From NCBI GenBank assembly GCA_027627705.1, contig CP091242.1, positions 1,003,765 through 1,067,764 on the forward strand: a DNA stretch of 64,000 nt, read 5' to 3'. Source of the stretch: Hyphomonadaceae bacterium BL14. Lineage in GTDB: Bacteria; Pseudomonadota; Alphaproteobacteria; Caulobacterales; Maricaulaceae. Each line of letters begins with the position of its first letter. Position 1 is the stretch's first letter. A program made the position numbers and the translations under genes. Shown piece after piece: positions 41,429 through 50,155 of this stretch. A model generated the notes under the pieces. The model was not told the DNA's origin. It saw only the letters and a program-made list of their open reading frames with translations, and ran no database searches.

Positions 41429-42910
41429 CTAGTCCATCGAGTCCAGATCCAGCGCGGCATAGCGCTGCTGACCGCCCTGCATGGCGACAAACACCAGCAG
41501 CGCCGCGCGGCCGCGCGCGCGGGCCGCTTCAGCCGCGGCGCGGAAATCCTCGATCGTGCGCACATCGCGCCCGCCTGCTTCCAGGATGGCATCGCCGGGC
41601 CGCAGGCCCTTGCGCGCCGCTTCGGAGTCCGGCTCCAGATCTGCCACGAGCAGGCCGCGCTGACCCAGTTCCAGCCGGGCGCGGTCCTGTTCGGACGGCG
41701 TCTCCAGTGTCATGCCGAAGAAGCGCGGCGACTCTTCAGGCTGGTCGGGCCGGGCCGGCGTTGCGGGACCGCCCGCATCGGCGGGACGTTCGGCCAGACG
41801 CACGCGCAATGTGCGCTCACGGCCGTCGCGCAGCACGCCCAGCGTGATCTGCGCGCCCGGCGCGAACGCGCCCACGCGCTGGGTCAGCACGCGCGCGCCC
41901 GACACGGCTGCACCATTGATGGTGGTGACGATATCGCCGTTCTGCAGCCCGCCCTGCTCGGCCGGCGTGCCGGCCAGCACCTGGTTGATCAACACGCCCT
42001 GGAGATCCTCGTCCAGGCCCATGGCGTCGCGCAGATCGTCCGTGAGGTCGGCCGGCGAGATACCCAGATACCCGCGGCGCACCTCGCCCCCTTCGATCAG
42101 CTGATCAACGATGGAGGCGGCCACGTCGGAGGGGATCGCAAAGCCGATGCCCACATTGCCGCCCGTGGGCGAGATGATGGCTGAGTTCACGCCCACCACA
42201 CGCCCGTTGAGATCAAAGGCCGGACCGCCCGAATTGCCCCGGTTGATCGGCGCATCGATCTGCAGGAAGTCGATATAGGCCTGGGCCGGGCTCATCTCGC
42301 GTCCGATGGCCGAGACGATGCCGGCCGTCGCTGTGCCGCCCAGACCGAAGGGATTGCCCACCGCCACGACCCAGTCGCCGACGCGGACCTCCAGCTCGCG
42401 CGCCAGTTCCACATGCTGGAAGGGGCGCGAGCCCGGCTCGACACGCAGCAGCGCCAGATCGGTCAGCTCGTCGCGCCCGACCACCTCGGCATCGAAGCTG
42501 CGCCCGTCGCTCAGGGAGACGCGGATGGAATCAGCGCCTGCGATGACGTGGTTGTTGGTGACCAACAAGCCGTCCGCGCTGATGAAGAAGCCCGAGCCTT
42601 GCGAGCGGCGCGGGCGCGGTGCCGGCTGCTGGCCGGGCATGCCGCCAAAGCGCTCGAAGAACTCACGCAGCTGCGGCGGTACCTGGCTGAGATCCGGCGC
42701 GCCTTCGGGATTGACCACGCCTTCGGCCTCGATGGACACCACGGCGGGGCTGACCCGCTCGATCAGGTCGGCAAAACTCATCGGCGCCCCGTTGGGCGCG
42801 GCATAGGTCTGGGCATGGGCCGGAACGGCCGTCAGGGACAGGCCGGGCATGGCGGCGGTCAGAGCCAGACCGGCGGCGGCGGAGACGAGCAAACGCTGGG
42901 TAAAGGTCAT
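41429..42910 (-). CDS. degP: Do-family periplasmic serine endoprotease
   Basis: A 493-residue periplasmic protease/chaperone of the DegP/MucD group that removes misfolded envelope proteins. The signal peptide covers about 1-33 (ends AHAQ). The catalytic triad is H121 (TNNHVIAG), D151 (DLALL) and S227 (GNSGGP); two PDZ domains follow, the first starting GYLGISPADLTDDL. The ATG at 42910 is chosen because it begins the signal peptide; the frame extends upstream without a better start. It leads into the regulator-kinase pair, a long-recognised alphaproteobacterial arrangement. DegQ or MucD would be equally fair names. Confidence 0.92.
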   Translation of the reverse strand: MTFTQRLLVSAAAGLALTAAMPGLSLTAVPAHAQTYAAPNGAPMSFADLIERVSPAVVSIEAEGVVNPEGAPDLSQVPPQLREFFERFGGMPGQQPAPRPRRSQGSGFFISADGLLVTNNHVIAGADSIRVSLSDGRSFDAEVVGRDELTDLALLRVEPGSRPFQHVELARELEVRVGDWVVAVGNPFGLGGTATAGIVSAIGREMSPAQAYIDFLQIDAPINRGNSGGPAFDLNGRVVGVNSAIISPTGGNVGIGFAIPSDVAASIVDQLIEGGEVRRGYLGISPADLTDDLRDAMGLDEDLQGVLINQVLAGTPAEQGGLQNGDIVTTINGAAVSGARVLTQRVGAFAPGAQITLGVLRDGRERTLRVRLAERPADAGGPATPARPDQPEESPRFFGMTLETPSEQDRARLELGQRGLLVADLEPDSEAARKGLRPGDAILEAGGRDVRTIEDFRAAAEAARARGRAALLVFVAMQGGQQRYAALDLDSMD

Positions 42911-43031
42911 TCGGTTGGCGATCCTGTCGCTGGGGACGCGCGGGCAGACCGGCGCGCCGTGTAGGTCACTCAGGCATGACGGAAGATGGGTCACCGCATT
43001 ATTACGGCAACATTACGAATGGGCAATCTGG

Positions 43032-44237
43032 TCAGCTGTGGTCCGCCGCCGACGTTTCGATATGGCTGACGCGTTCCAGGGTACGGTGCACCGGGCATTT
43101 GCCCGCGATCTCCACAAGCTTGTCAGTGAGATCGCCTGCCCCGCCTGCCACGGAGATCACGCGGCTGAACATGTCGCGCGGCGCACCGGAGGCATCTTCG
43201 CCGCGCTCATGGGTCACCACAGTGCGGATGCGGCCCAGATCATGGCCCTTGCGCTGGGCATACATGCGCAGCGTCATGGTGGTGCAGGCCGCCAGCGAGG
43301 CGCAGAGCAGCTGAAACGGATGGGGTCCGCCCTCCAGCCCGCCCATGGCTTCGGGCTCGTCCACGATGAAGGCGTGCGGGCCAGCAGCGGCCCAGCTGTG
43401 ATAGCCGCCAAGCCCGGTCTCCTCCACCACTGCTGATCCCTTGCCCTGCGGCGCCCGGGGCGGCTCGGGCCAATCACCCAGCCCGGCATAGCGCAGCGCC
43501 CACGCCGCAATGACATCGGCGGCGTGGTGGGCATCGGCTTCCTTTGAAAGAAGATGATCGGCGTGATCGAGGCCAAGAAATGTCTTGGGATGCCTGGCCG
43601 CCACGAACAGGCGCGTGGCGTTGTCGATGCTGACCGTTTCATCCACGGGAGAGTGGGCGATCAGCAAGGCGGCCTTGAGGCTGGCGACAATGTCGTCGAG
43701 CTTGTGACCTTCAATATCGTCCAGAAATTGCCGGCGGATGCGGAACGGCCGCCCGGCGAGCTTCACCTGCGCCTCACCCTCGCGCTCGATTTCGTCGACA
43801 TGGTCCATGAACTGCTTGCGCACATGGGCGGCGTCGGCGGGCGCGCCGATGGTGGCCACGGCTTTCACATGGGCCAGGCGCGCGGCCGCTGCGATCACCG
43901 CTGCGCCGCCCAGGGAATGGCCGATGAGCAATCCCGGCGGAGCATGTTCCGCCGCCAGCCATTCAGCAGCCTTGACCAGGTCCTCGATATTGGAGCTGAA
44001 ATTGGTGTTGGCGAAATCACCCTCGGACTGGCCGAGCCCGGTGAAGTCGAACCGCAGAACAGCAATGCCGTGACGCGTCAGGTGCCGGGCAATGCGTTGG
44101 GCGGCGTGGATGTCCTTGGAGCAGGAAAAGCAATGGGCGAACAGCGCCCAGGCGCGCGGCGGGCCGGCCGGACGCTCCAGACGCGCGGCCAGCGTTTCGC
44201 CAAGCGCGCCTTCAAAAGTCACCTTGTCCGTGCGCAT
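43032..44237 (-). CDS. Alpha/beta hydrolase fused to OsmC domain
   Basis: A 401-residue fusion. The N-terminal alpha/beta hydrolase (about 1-255) has the nucleophile elbow GHSLGG and a candidate His in LDHADHLL. The C-terminal OsmC-like peroxidase domain (about 265-400) has the peroxidatic Cys in LLCASLAACTTMTLRMYA and the resolving Cys in GKCPVHRTLE. Such fusions are widespread and described as bifunctional hydrolase/OsmC proteins; roles in detoxifying organic hydroperoxides are plausible. The ATG at 44237 is preferred because the upstream ATG at 44261 lies inside a hairpin. It is separate from the ccm genes but on the same strand. Confidence 0.88.
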   Translation of the reverse strand: MRTDKVTFEGALGETLAARLERPAGPPRAWALFAHCFSCSKDIHAAQRIARHLTRHGIAVLRFDFTGLGQSEGDFANTNFSSNIEDLVKAAEWLAAEHAPPGLLIGHSLGGAAVIAAAARLAHVKAVATIGAPADAAHVRKQFMDHVDEIEREGEAQVKLAGRPFRIRRQFLDDIEGHKLDDIVASLKAALLIAHSPVDETVSIDNATRLFVAARHPKTFLGLDHADHLLSKEADAHHAADVIAAWALRYAGLGDWPEPPRAPQGKGSAVVEETGLGGYHSWAAAGPHAFIVDEPEAMGGLEGGPHPFQLLCASLAACTTMTLRMYAQRKGHDLGRIRTVVTHERGEDASGAPRDMFSRVISVAGGAGDLTDKLVEIAGKCPVHRTLERVSHIETSAADHS

Positions 44238-44257
44238 GGCGCTGTGCCCCCGTGCTT

Positions 44258-44281
44258 CCATCCCCTCAAGGGTGGGGATGG
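44258..44281 (-). other. Hairpin between ccmH and the hydrolase-OsmC gene
   Basis: CCATCCCC and GGGGATGG form a perfect 8-bp stem with an 8-nt loop, 28 bases after the ccmH stop. There is no T-tract in either direction. It may slow read-through or stabilise the ccm transcript end. Confidence 0.4.
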
Positions 44282-44309
44282 CAAGGCACCGGGACAAGGC
44301 CCGCAGCGA

Positions 44310-44681
44310 TCACGGCCGCGTGCGGGGCTTGCGCATTGCCGTGAAGAACAGCGCCCCGCCCAGCAGCATCAGGATCAGCGGCGCGATCCACAACGGCGCC
44401 GTGCGCGCATCAAAGGTGGGGCGCATCAGCACTTCATGGCCGAACCGCTCCACCATGGCCTGACGCAGATCGGCGTCGGTCTGGCCCACCGCCACCTGTT
44501 CGCGGATGAAGCGGCGCATGTCCTGGGCCATGGGGGCGTTGGAATCCATCACCGACTCGCCTGCGCACACCATGCAGCGGACCTCGCGCATCAGCGCCTG
44601 GGCCCGTGCTTCCTCTTCCGGCGGCAATCCGCCGGGCGCGGCCTGCAGGGCCAGGGCGAGCATGAGCGCCTTGACGATCAT
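44310..44681 (-). CDS. ccmH: Cytochrome c-type biogenesis protein CcmH (CycL)
   Basis: A 123-residue membrane-anchored thioredoxin-like helper that reduces apocytochrome c haem-binding cysteines. The redox pair is Cys36 and Cys39 in VRCMVCA, within the family block REVRCMVCAGESVMDSNAP. A cleavable or anchoring N-terminus precedes it, and a C-terminal membrane helix lies at about 97-115. Its ATG overlaps the ccmF stop by 4 bases. CcmG and the CcmABCD export genes are not in the window, which is normal for alphaproteobacteria, where they are usually encoded elsewhere. Confidence 0.94.
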   Translation of the reverse strand: MIVKALMLALALQAAPGGLPPEEEARAQALMREVRCMVCAGESVMDSNAPMAQDMRRFIREQVAVGQTDADLRQAMVERFGHEVLMRPTFDARTAPLWIAPLILMLLGGALFFTAMRKPRTRP

Positions 44682-46663
44682 GCGCCCGCCTCCGCGGCAT
44701 CCAACGGCGCAGACGCTGCGCCCGGCTCGGGCGTCTCTCTGCGCACCCGCGCCGGAGCGCCGGACATGAGCCGTCCGGTCAGAGCCAGACCACCGCCGCC
44801 CACCACCAGGAATGCACCAAATCCCAGCATCCAGACCAGCGGGTGATAGGCTGCGCGCAGCTCATAGACCATCACCCCATCTTCACGCAGGCGCGCTTCG
44901 CCCACGGACAGATAGAGATCGCCGCGCCAGTCTGACCGCAGCCCGACTTCGCGCGTGGTCTGGTCGGCGGCCGGGTAGAAGCGCCGCTCCGGGCTGACGG
45001 TGTAGCGGTCATCCACGCGGATGGTGGCACGGTCTGCCATGTAATTGCGGCCATCCGCGCGGCGCACGCCTTCCAGCGTCAGGGTCCGGCCCGCAATCGA
45101 CAGGCTTTCGCCCGGGGCCAGCGAGCGGTGCAGATCGGGCGGGCGCGAGGCGTCGGCAGCGGCCCCCAGCGCAATGAAACCGACCCCGGCATGGGCCAGC
45201 GCCCGGCCGGCTACCGAGAAGCGCGCGGCCCGCGCCTTGGCGGCACGCCAGTGCACGCCCACATCCATGGCCGCGCCGCACAGCGCCCAGGCCCCCACGC
45301 CGCCCGCGACCACTGCCAGAACCGGCGCGCCAAAGGCGATGAAGGCGATGATGACGCCCGCCACCGGCACCAGCAGAAGCGCCGCCCGCATCTGCTTGAG
45401 ACCCGGCTTCGCGCCGCCATTGGCCCAGGGCATGAAGGCTGCCACCGGCATCAGGGCGGCCGCCAGAATGAGCAGCGGCGTGGCCGAGGCATCAAAATAG
45501 GGCGGACCCACCGAGATCATGGGCCAACCCATGAGATCGACAAACAACGGGTAGAGCGTGCCGATCAGCACCACGCCCGCGGTCACGGCGAGCAGGAGAT
45601 TATTGGCGCCGATGAAGGCCTCACGGCTGGTCGGTTCGAACCCGTCACCCTCGCCCAGAGAGCCTGCGCGCAGGGCGAAAAGCGCGAACCCGGCCACGGC
45701 GGAAATGCCCAGCATGCCCAGAATCCACGCGCCGCGTTCGGGATCGAGCGCAAAGGCATGCACCGAGGTCAGCACACCCGACCGCACGAGGAAGGCACCC
45801 AGAATAGACAGGATGTAGGCGATGAGCGCCAGGAAGACGGTCCAGCCGGGAAACGCGCCGCGCTTTTCGGTCGCGATGGCCGAGTGGACCAGCGCTGCGC
45901 CGAGCAGCCAGGGCATAAAGCTGGCATTCTCCACCGGGTCCCAGAACCACCAGCCGCCCCAGCCCAGCTCGTAATACGCCCACCAGGCCCCCAGCGCGAT
46001 GCCGCCCGTCAGGCTGACCCAGGCGCCCAGCGCCCAGGGGCGCAGCGCACTGGCCAGTTCACGCCCGCCGGACTTCTGCATCAGGCCCGCCGCGGCGATG
46101 GCGAATGCCGCTGACAGACCGACATAGCCCACATAGAGCATGGGCGGATGGATCGCGAGCAGCGGGTCCTGAAGGATCGGATTGAGGTCCGCACCCTGGA
46201 TCGGAGCGGGCAGAATCCGCTCGAACGGGTTGGACGCAAAGGCCAGAAACGCGAAGAAGAGCGAGGACAGAAGCCCCTGGAAGCTCACCGCGCGCGCGCG
46301 CAGCGCCGGGTCCTTCGGTCCGATGCGCGCCAGGCCCAGCCCGAACAGGACCAGAATCCAGCACCACAACAGCATCGAGCCTTCATGTCCGCCCCAGGTG
46401 CCGGAAATCTTGTACAGAAGCGGTTTGTCCACATGGGAGTTGGACGCGACATAGGCGATGGAGAAATCGGAGCGCACAAAGCTGATAACCAGCAGCAGGA
46501 AGGCGACACCGGCGGCGATCACCGCAATCTCCGCGGCCGCCGTGCCGGCCCGCGCCGCGCCCGAGCGTCCGCCCTGGTCCGCGCCGCGCCAGGCCAGAAG
46601 TGTCTGGGCGACACATGCCAGGAACGCCAGCGCTATGAGGAAGCGGCCAATCTCTGCGATCAT
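44678..46663 (-). CDS. ccmF: Cytochrome c haem lyase subunit CcmF (CycK)
   Basis: A 661-residue inner-membrane protein with about 14-15 helices that attaches haem to apocytochrome c in the periplasm. WGGHEGS at 90-96 and the Trp-rich WWD motif with WGGWWFWD at 235-242 are hallmark segments, with conserved periplasmic histidines flanking. It overlaps ccmE and ccmH by 4 bases each. The C-terminal 30 residues are variable. It works with CcmH, CcmI and haem-loaded CcmE encoded beside it. Confidence 0.96.
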   Translation of the reverse strand: MIAEIGRFLIALAFLACVAQTLLAWRGADQGGRSGAARAGTAAAEIAVIAAGVAFLLLVISFVRSDFSIAYVASNSHVDKPLLYKISGTWGGHEGSMLLWCWILVLFGLGLARIGPKDPALRARAVSFQGLLSSLFFAFLAFASNPFERILPAPIQGADLNPILQDPLLAIHPPMLYVGYVGLSAAFAIAAAGLMQKSGGRELASALRPWALGAWVSLTGGIALGAWWAYYELGWGGWWFWDPVENASFMPWLLGAALVHSAIATEKRGAFPGWTVFLALIAYILSILGAFLVRSGVLTSVHAFALDPERGAWILGMLGISAVAGFALFALRAGSLGEGDGFEPTSREAFIGANNLLLAVTAGVVLIGTLYPLFVDLMGWPMISVGPPYFDASATPLLILAAALMPVAAFMPWANGGAKPGLKQMRAALLLVPVAGVIIAFIAFGAPVLAVVAGGVGAWALCGAAMDVGVHWRAAKARAARFSVAGRALAHAGVGFIALGAAADASRPPDLHRSLAPGESLSIAGRTLTLEGVRRADGRNYMADRATIRVDDRYTVSPERRFYPAADQTTREVGLRSDWRGDLYLSVGEARLREDGVMVYELRAAYHPLVWMLGFGAFLVVGGGGLALTGRLMSGAPARVRRETPEPGAASAPLDAAEAGA

Positions 46664-47142
46664 CGGCCCGTCTCCTGAACACTGTCACCATAACTTGAAG
46701 CAGGCGCGTTTTCATCCTGCCAATAACCCGAATCGCGCAAGGCCCGCGCGACTTCAGGCGGCATGTAGCTCTCGTCATGCTTGGCCAGCACGTTGGCGGC
46801 CGTAAAGCGGGCGTCATCGCCGAACACGCCTTCGGCCACGATGCCCTGGCCTTCACGGAACAGGTCCGGCAGAGCACCGGCAAAAAGGATGCGGATCTCG
46901 GCATTGCCGTCCGTAACGGTGAAATTGGCACCGCCCGAGGACGGGCGCTCCACCGACCCGGTCACCACCAGACCGCCGACGCGTACGCGCTGGCCAGGCT
47001 CGGGCGGATTTTCCGCGACCATGGTCGGCGAATAGAAGAACACCATCGCATCGCGCATGGCCGTGAAGGCGAGCGTGGCGGCGAGGATGAGCACCGCGCC
47101 GGCGGCGGCGGTGATCCAGAGGCGTCTGCGGGCTTTGGTCAC
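46660..47142 (-). CDS. ccmE: Haem chaperone CcmE (CycJ)
   Basis: A 160-residue membrane-anchored periplasmic haem chaperone. A single N-terminal helix is at about 8-28. The OB-fold domain ends in the haem-attachment block LAKHDESYMPPEV, in which His122 binds haem covalently and Tyr126 assists. The next residues form a flexible tail. It overlaps ccmI upstream and ccmF downstream by 4 bases each. All key residues are intact. Confidence 0.96.
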   Translation of the reverse strand: MTKARRRLWITAAAGAVLILAATLAFTAMRDAMVFFYSPTMVAENPPEPGQRVRVGGLVVTGSVERPSSGGANFTVTDGNAEIRILFAGALPDLFREGQGIVAEGVFGDDARFTAANVLAKHDESYMPPEVARALRDSGYWQDENAPASSYGDSVQETGR

Positions 47143-48080
47143 GCGTCGGTCTCCTCAAGTTCAAAAGCGGCGCCCAGCGCGCTGATCAGCGCGCGCGCGC
47201 CCGGGTCGTCGGCGAAGGCGGCGCGGCCACGGGCCAGCGCGCTGGCGGCGGCCTGCGGATTGTCCTGCATCATGCGCGCCCGCGCCAGCGTCATCCAGCC
47301 CGATACATCCGCCGGTTCGGATTCCAGCCGGGTCTCCAGCCGGGCGATCATGCCCTCGATCATCACCTCCACGTCCGGGCGTTCAGCGCCCTCGGTGAGG
47401 ACCGCCGGATCGGCCCCGCCCATGGACGGGCGCGACAACAGATCGGCAGCGCGCGAGGCGATGGCGGCGCGGTAGGGGTCGTCCTCATCCAGCCGCATGA
47501 TGATCCCGCCCCAATAGGAGGCGGCTGCCGCGCGGTCACCGGCTTCATAGGCGGCAGCCCCGAGAAAGAAGGCCGGCTCGGGCATGGCGGGGTCTTCGGT
47601 GTGGGCGGAGGTGAAGGCGCGCGCGGCCTCGGGCGTGACCGTGCCCTGGTTCAGCGTGACAATGGTCTGGCCAAGATCATTGAACAGGCGCGCCTGCGGG
47701 CTGACACGGATGGCCTGCTCGAAATGGGCGATGGCTTCCAGCTCGCGCCCGGTGGCCGCCAGAAACCGCCCGAGCAGGCGGCGCGCCTCGATATCGCGCC
47801 CGTCGCGGCGCACGGCATCGCGCAGCCATTCTTCCTGCTCCACCGGGCTCAGCGTTTCGGGATCGGCGCCGCGCAGCGCTTCCATGCGGGGCTGATAGGG
47901 CGCGCCGGGCGCGTCGGGCATGCCGTTGACCCAATAAGCGCTCAGCGCCCCCAGCGCCAGGAACGCCCCGGCCCCGACACCGATCAGGCGCGCCGCGCCC
48001 GCTTCCTGCAGCAGGGGCCGGGCGAGCCAGATCGCCGCCGCTGCGCCAATGCCCATACACACCAGGGTGAAGGCGATCAT
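47139..48080 (-). CDS. ccmI: Cytochrome c biogenesis protein CcmI (CycH)
   Basis: A 313-residue apocytochrome c chaperone. Two N-terminal membrane helices (about 1-19 and 29-47) are joined by a short cytoplasmic loop, and a periplasmic domain with TPR-like helices follows (ARRLLGRFLAATGRELEAIAHFEQAI is one repeat, cited as LGRFLAATGRELEAIAHFEQ). It recognises the C-terminal helix of apocytochromes and delivers them to CcmF/H. It overlaps the DUF938 gene upstream and ccmE downstream. Confidence 0.9.
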   Translation of the reverse strand: MIAFTLVCMGIGAAAAIWLARPLLQEAGAARLIGVGAGAFLALGALSAYWVNGMPDAPGAPYQPRMEALRGADPETLSPVEQEEWLRDAVRRDGRDIEARRLLGRFLAATGRELEAIAHFEQAIRVSPQARLFNDLGQTIVTLNQGTVTPEAARAFTSAHTEDPAMPEPAFFLGAAAYEAGDRAAAASYWGGIIMRLDEDDPYRAAIASRAADLLSRPSMGGADPAVLTEGAERPDVEVMIEGMIARLETRLESEPADVSGWMTLARARMMQDNPQAAASALARGRAAFADDPGARALISALGAAFELEETDA

Positions 48081-48721
48081 GACGCACTCCGTTGATAGCT
48101 CACGAGCCGGTTATGGGCCGGCATCTCCAGCCGGCCTGCCCGCTCAAACCCGCAGCGCGCCGCCAGTGCATCGACCGCGGCCAGCGCCCGCACACCCCAG
48201 CCGGGATGGCGCGCACGCAGGCTGGCGTCAAATTCCAGATTGGACGGTGCGGTGGCCTCACCCTCGAGGAAGGGGCCATAGAGATGCAGTTGCGCACCGG
48301 GCTTCAGGATGCCGCCGGCACCGGCAAACAGGCCCTCCGCCGCGGTCCAGGGCGCGATGTGGATCATGTTCGCGCAAAAGATGGCGTCGGCTTCGAGCGC
48401 AATCTCCCAGCCATCCCGGGTCACGTCGAGATCGCGCGCCGGGGCGATCGCCCCACCCGCGTCCAGAGCCCAGGCATCGATGCTGGCGCGCGCGTCCGGA
48501 TCGGGATCGCTGGGCGTCCAGATGAGGTCCGGGCGCGCGGCAATACAGGCCAGCGCATGCTCGCCCGTGCCGCTGGCGATTTCCACGACACGCGCCCGCC
48601 CGGGCAACAGCCCGGCCAGAGCCCGGGCGATGGCGTCGCGATTGCGCGCCGCGCTCGGCGATGACAGGCGCGCGCCAGCGGCGGCGCGAGCTTCAAGAGC
48701 GGAAGGAAGCGATGATGTCAT
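48077..48721 (-). CDS. DUF938 SAM-dependent methyltransferase-like protein
   Basis: A 214-residue protein of a conserved uncharacterised methyltransferase family. The SAM-binding segment is VVEIASGTGEHALACIAA near residue 38, and FCANMIHIAPWTAAEGLFAGA is the family block. Its stop overlaps the ccmI start by 4 bases, making it the first gene of the ccm operon here, 41 bases after the unknown protein gene. There is no obvious functional link with haem. The ribosome site is weak. Substrate unknown. Confidence 0.85.
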   Translation of the reverse strand: MTSSLPSALEARAAAGARLSSPSAARNRDAIARALAGLLPGRARVVEIASGTGEHALACIAARPDLIWTPSDPDPDARASIDAWALDAGGAIAPARDLDVTRDGWEIALEADAIFCANMIHIAPWTAAEGLFAGAGGILKPGAQLHLYGPFLEGEATAPSNLEFDASLRARHPGWGVRALAAVDALAARCGFERAGRLEMPAHNRLVSYQRSAS

Positions 48722-48762
48722 AAGTGTCTAGATAGAGCGGTCCGGGCCCGCTTTGAAGGAAT

Positions 48763-50094
48763 TTACGCCGCCAGGGCTGCGGCGCCTCGGCGCAGGAGGA
48801 CTGCGCCCGCCTCGCGCTGCCCCAGCGCGTGCATCAGCGCGGCAATGTAGTTGAGGCGCGCCGAACCGGCCTCACGGTGCTGTGCGTCCTGGCTGCGCAG
48901 TGCATCCAGCGCGCCCTGGCCAGCGCGTTCGAACGCATTCGCCAACTCGGCGATCACGCTGTTGTGCGCACCGCCGACCGCCGCACGGCCCGCGTCGTCG
49001 CGTGTCAGCGCGAGGAACAGACAATGCGCCAGCGCCTGTTCCATGTCCTCCTCACGCGGCTGGGTGAAGCGGCGCGGGCCCTTGTCAGCCTCCGGCAACA
49101 CGCGCCCGACAGCGCGGCGGGCGGCTTCATGGATGGCCGTCATCTGTTCGCTGGCACGCGCGCGCAAATCCATGATGCGCTTGCCCCAGGGCCCGTCCTT
49201 GCGAATGCCGATTTCCCGGCTCATGCCCACGGTGACCGCCGCAAAAGCGGTCACTGCCGCAGCCGCGGCGCGCGCTTCAGCCTCGGTCCGCGGGGCGGCG
49301 CGGAAACCGGCAAGATGGTAGGCGGCATCGCGCAAGAGCACGTCACCGATCAGGGCCATGTCCGTCTTGCCCACCAGAAGGTCATCATCGCGATGCGTCA
49401 GACGCTCGAACACGCGCAACAGCCGCCAGGGCCGGTTGAAACGCGCCATGATGAGCAGCAGCACCCACGGACCCGCATCAGGGTCAGATGCCGCGGCGGC
49501 TTCGTACCGGTCACGAATAAATTCGCACTGGGCGTCATCGGGATCGTCGATCACCGGGGCCAGCCCCGTCAGCGCCATGCGCAGCACCGGTGCCAGGCGC
49601 AGCATGGTGGCCACGTCGCGCGCCTCATCAAAGCGCTCCACGTCCAGACGCGCCTGCAGGCGCTTACGCGCCCGAGGGTCGTTCTCGGCCTGCTTGAACG
49701 CCTCCACCATCAGTGCCGCACCGGCGGCGCGCTCCGGGTCCAGCTGGCCCGGCGTGTCCGGCGAACACGGGTCCAGGGCAATGGCGCGCACGCGCGCAGC
49801 GATATCAGGTGACAGCTCCTCACCCAGCCAGGCCCACAGGGCCCGCAACAGGGCGACCGGCACCACCGACACCGCGGGGCGGTCCGAACCGGGCTTTCCC
49901 GATAGCGGTGCAAGAGGGGCAAAGAATCGCTCGCGCGACAGTTCGTCAGGGTCGCTCAGGCAATTGCCCAGCAGACGTCCCAGCGCCGGATCGGCCTGCC
50001 CCGCCATGGCACACAGGCGCTGCGCCATATCGCCAGGAAGGCTGGCGAGAAGGCCACGCAACTGATCCATTTTCGCCGGCACCAACGGCCCCAT
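48763..50094 (-). CDS. Hypothetical 443-residue soluble protein
   Basis: I do not recognise this protein. It is largely helical, Ala/Arg-rich, with no signal peptide, no clear membrane helix and no nucleotide-binding motif. It begins MGPLVPAKMDQLRGLLASLP and ends in an Ala-rich stretch. The middle carries a pattern of helices with LLLIMARFNRPWRLLRVFERL that may be a conserved core. The ATG at 50094 follows CAGGAG at perfect spacing. It lies 61 bases downstream of the PhoQ-like kinase on the same strand, so it may be the last gene of that operon. The DUF938/ccm genes follow. Confidence 0.75.
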   Translation of the reverse strand: MGPLVPAKMDQLRGLLASLPGDMAQRLCAMAGQADPALGRLLGNCLSDPDELSRERFFAPLAPLSGKPGSDRPAVSVVPVALLRALWAWLGEELSPDIAARVRAIALDPCSPDTPGQLDPERAAGAALMVEAFKQAENDPRARKRLQARLDVERFDEARDVATMLRLAPVLRMALTGLAPVIDDPDDAQCEFIRDRYEAAAASDPDAGPWVLLLIMARFNRPWRLLRVFERLTHRDDDLLVGKTDMALIGDVLLRDAAYHLAGFRAAPRTEAEARAAAAAVTAFAAVTVGMSREIGIRKDGPWGKRIMDLRARASEQMTAIHEAARRAVGRVLPEADKGPRRFTQPREEDMEQALAHCLFLALTRDDAGRAAVGGAHNSVIAELANAFERAGQGALDALRSQDAQHREAGSARLNYIAALMHALGQREAGAVLLRRGAAALAA

Positions 50095-50155
50095 GCGACA
50101 CTCCTGCCAACACAACTGAATGCGTTTAGCCCGAAAAGGGTTAACAGGACTTGAG

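Noticed and set aside
44310..48080. Missing ccmG as a gene loss
   Set aside because: In alphaproteobacteria ccmG is normally encoded with ccmABCD elsewhere, so its absence here is ordinary.
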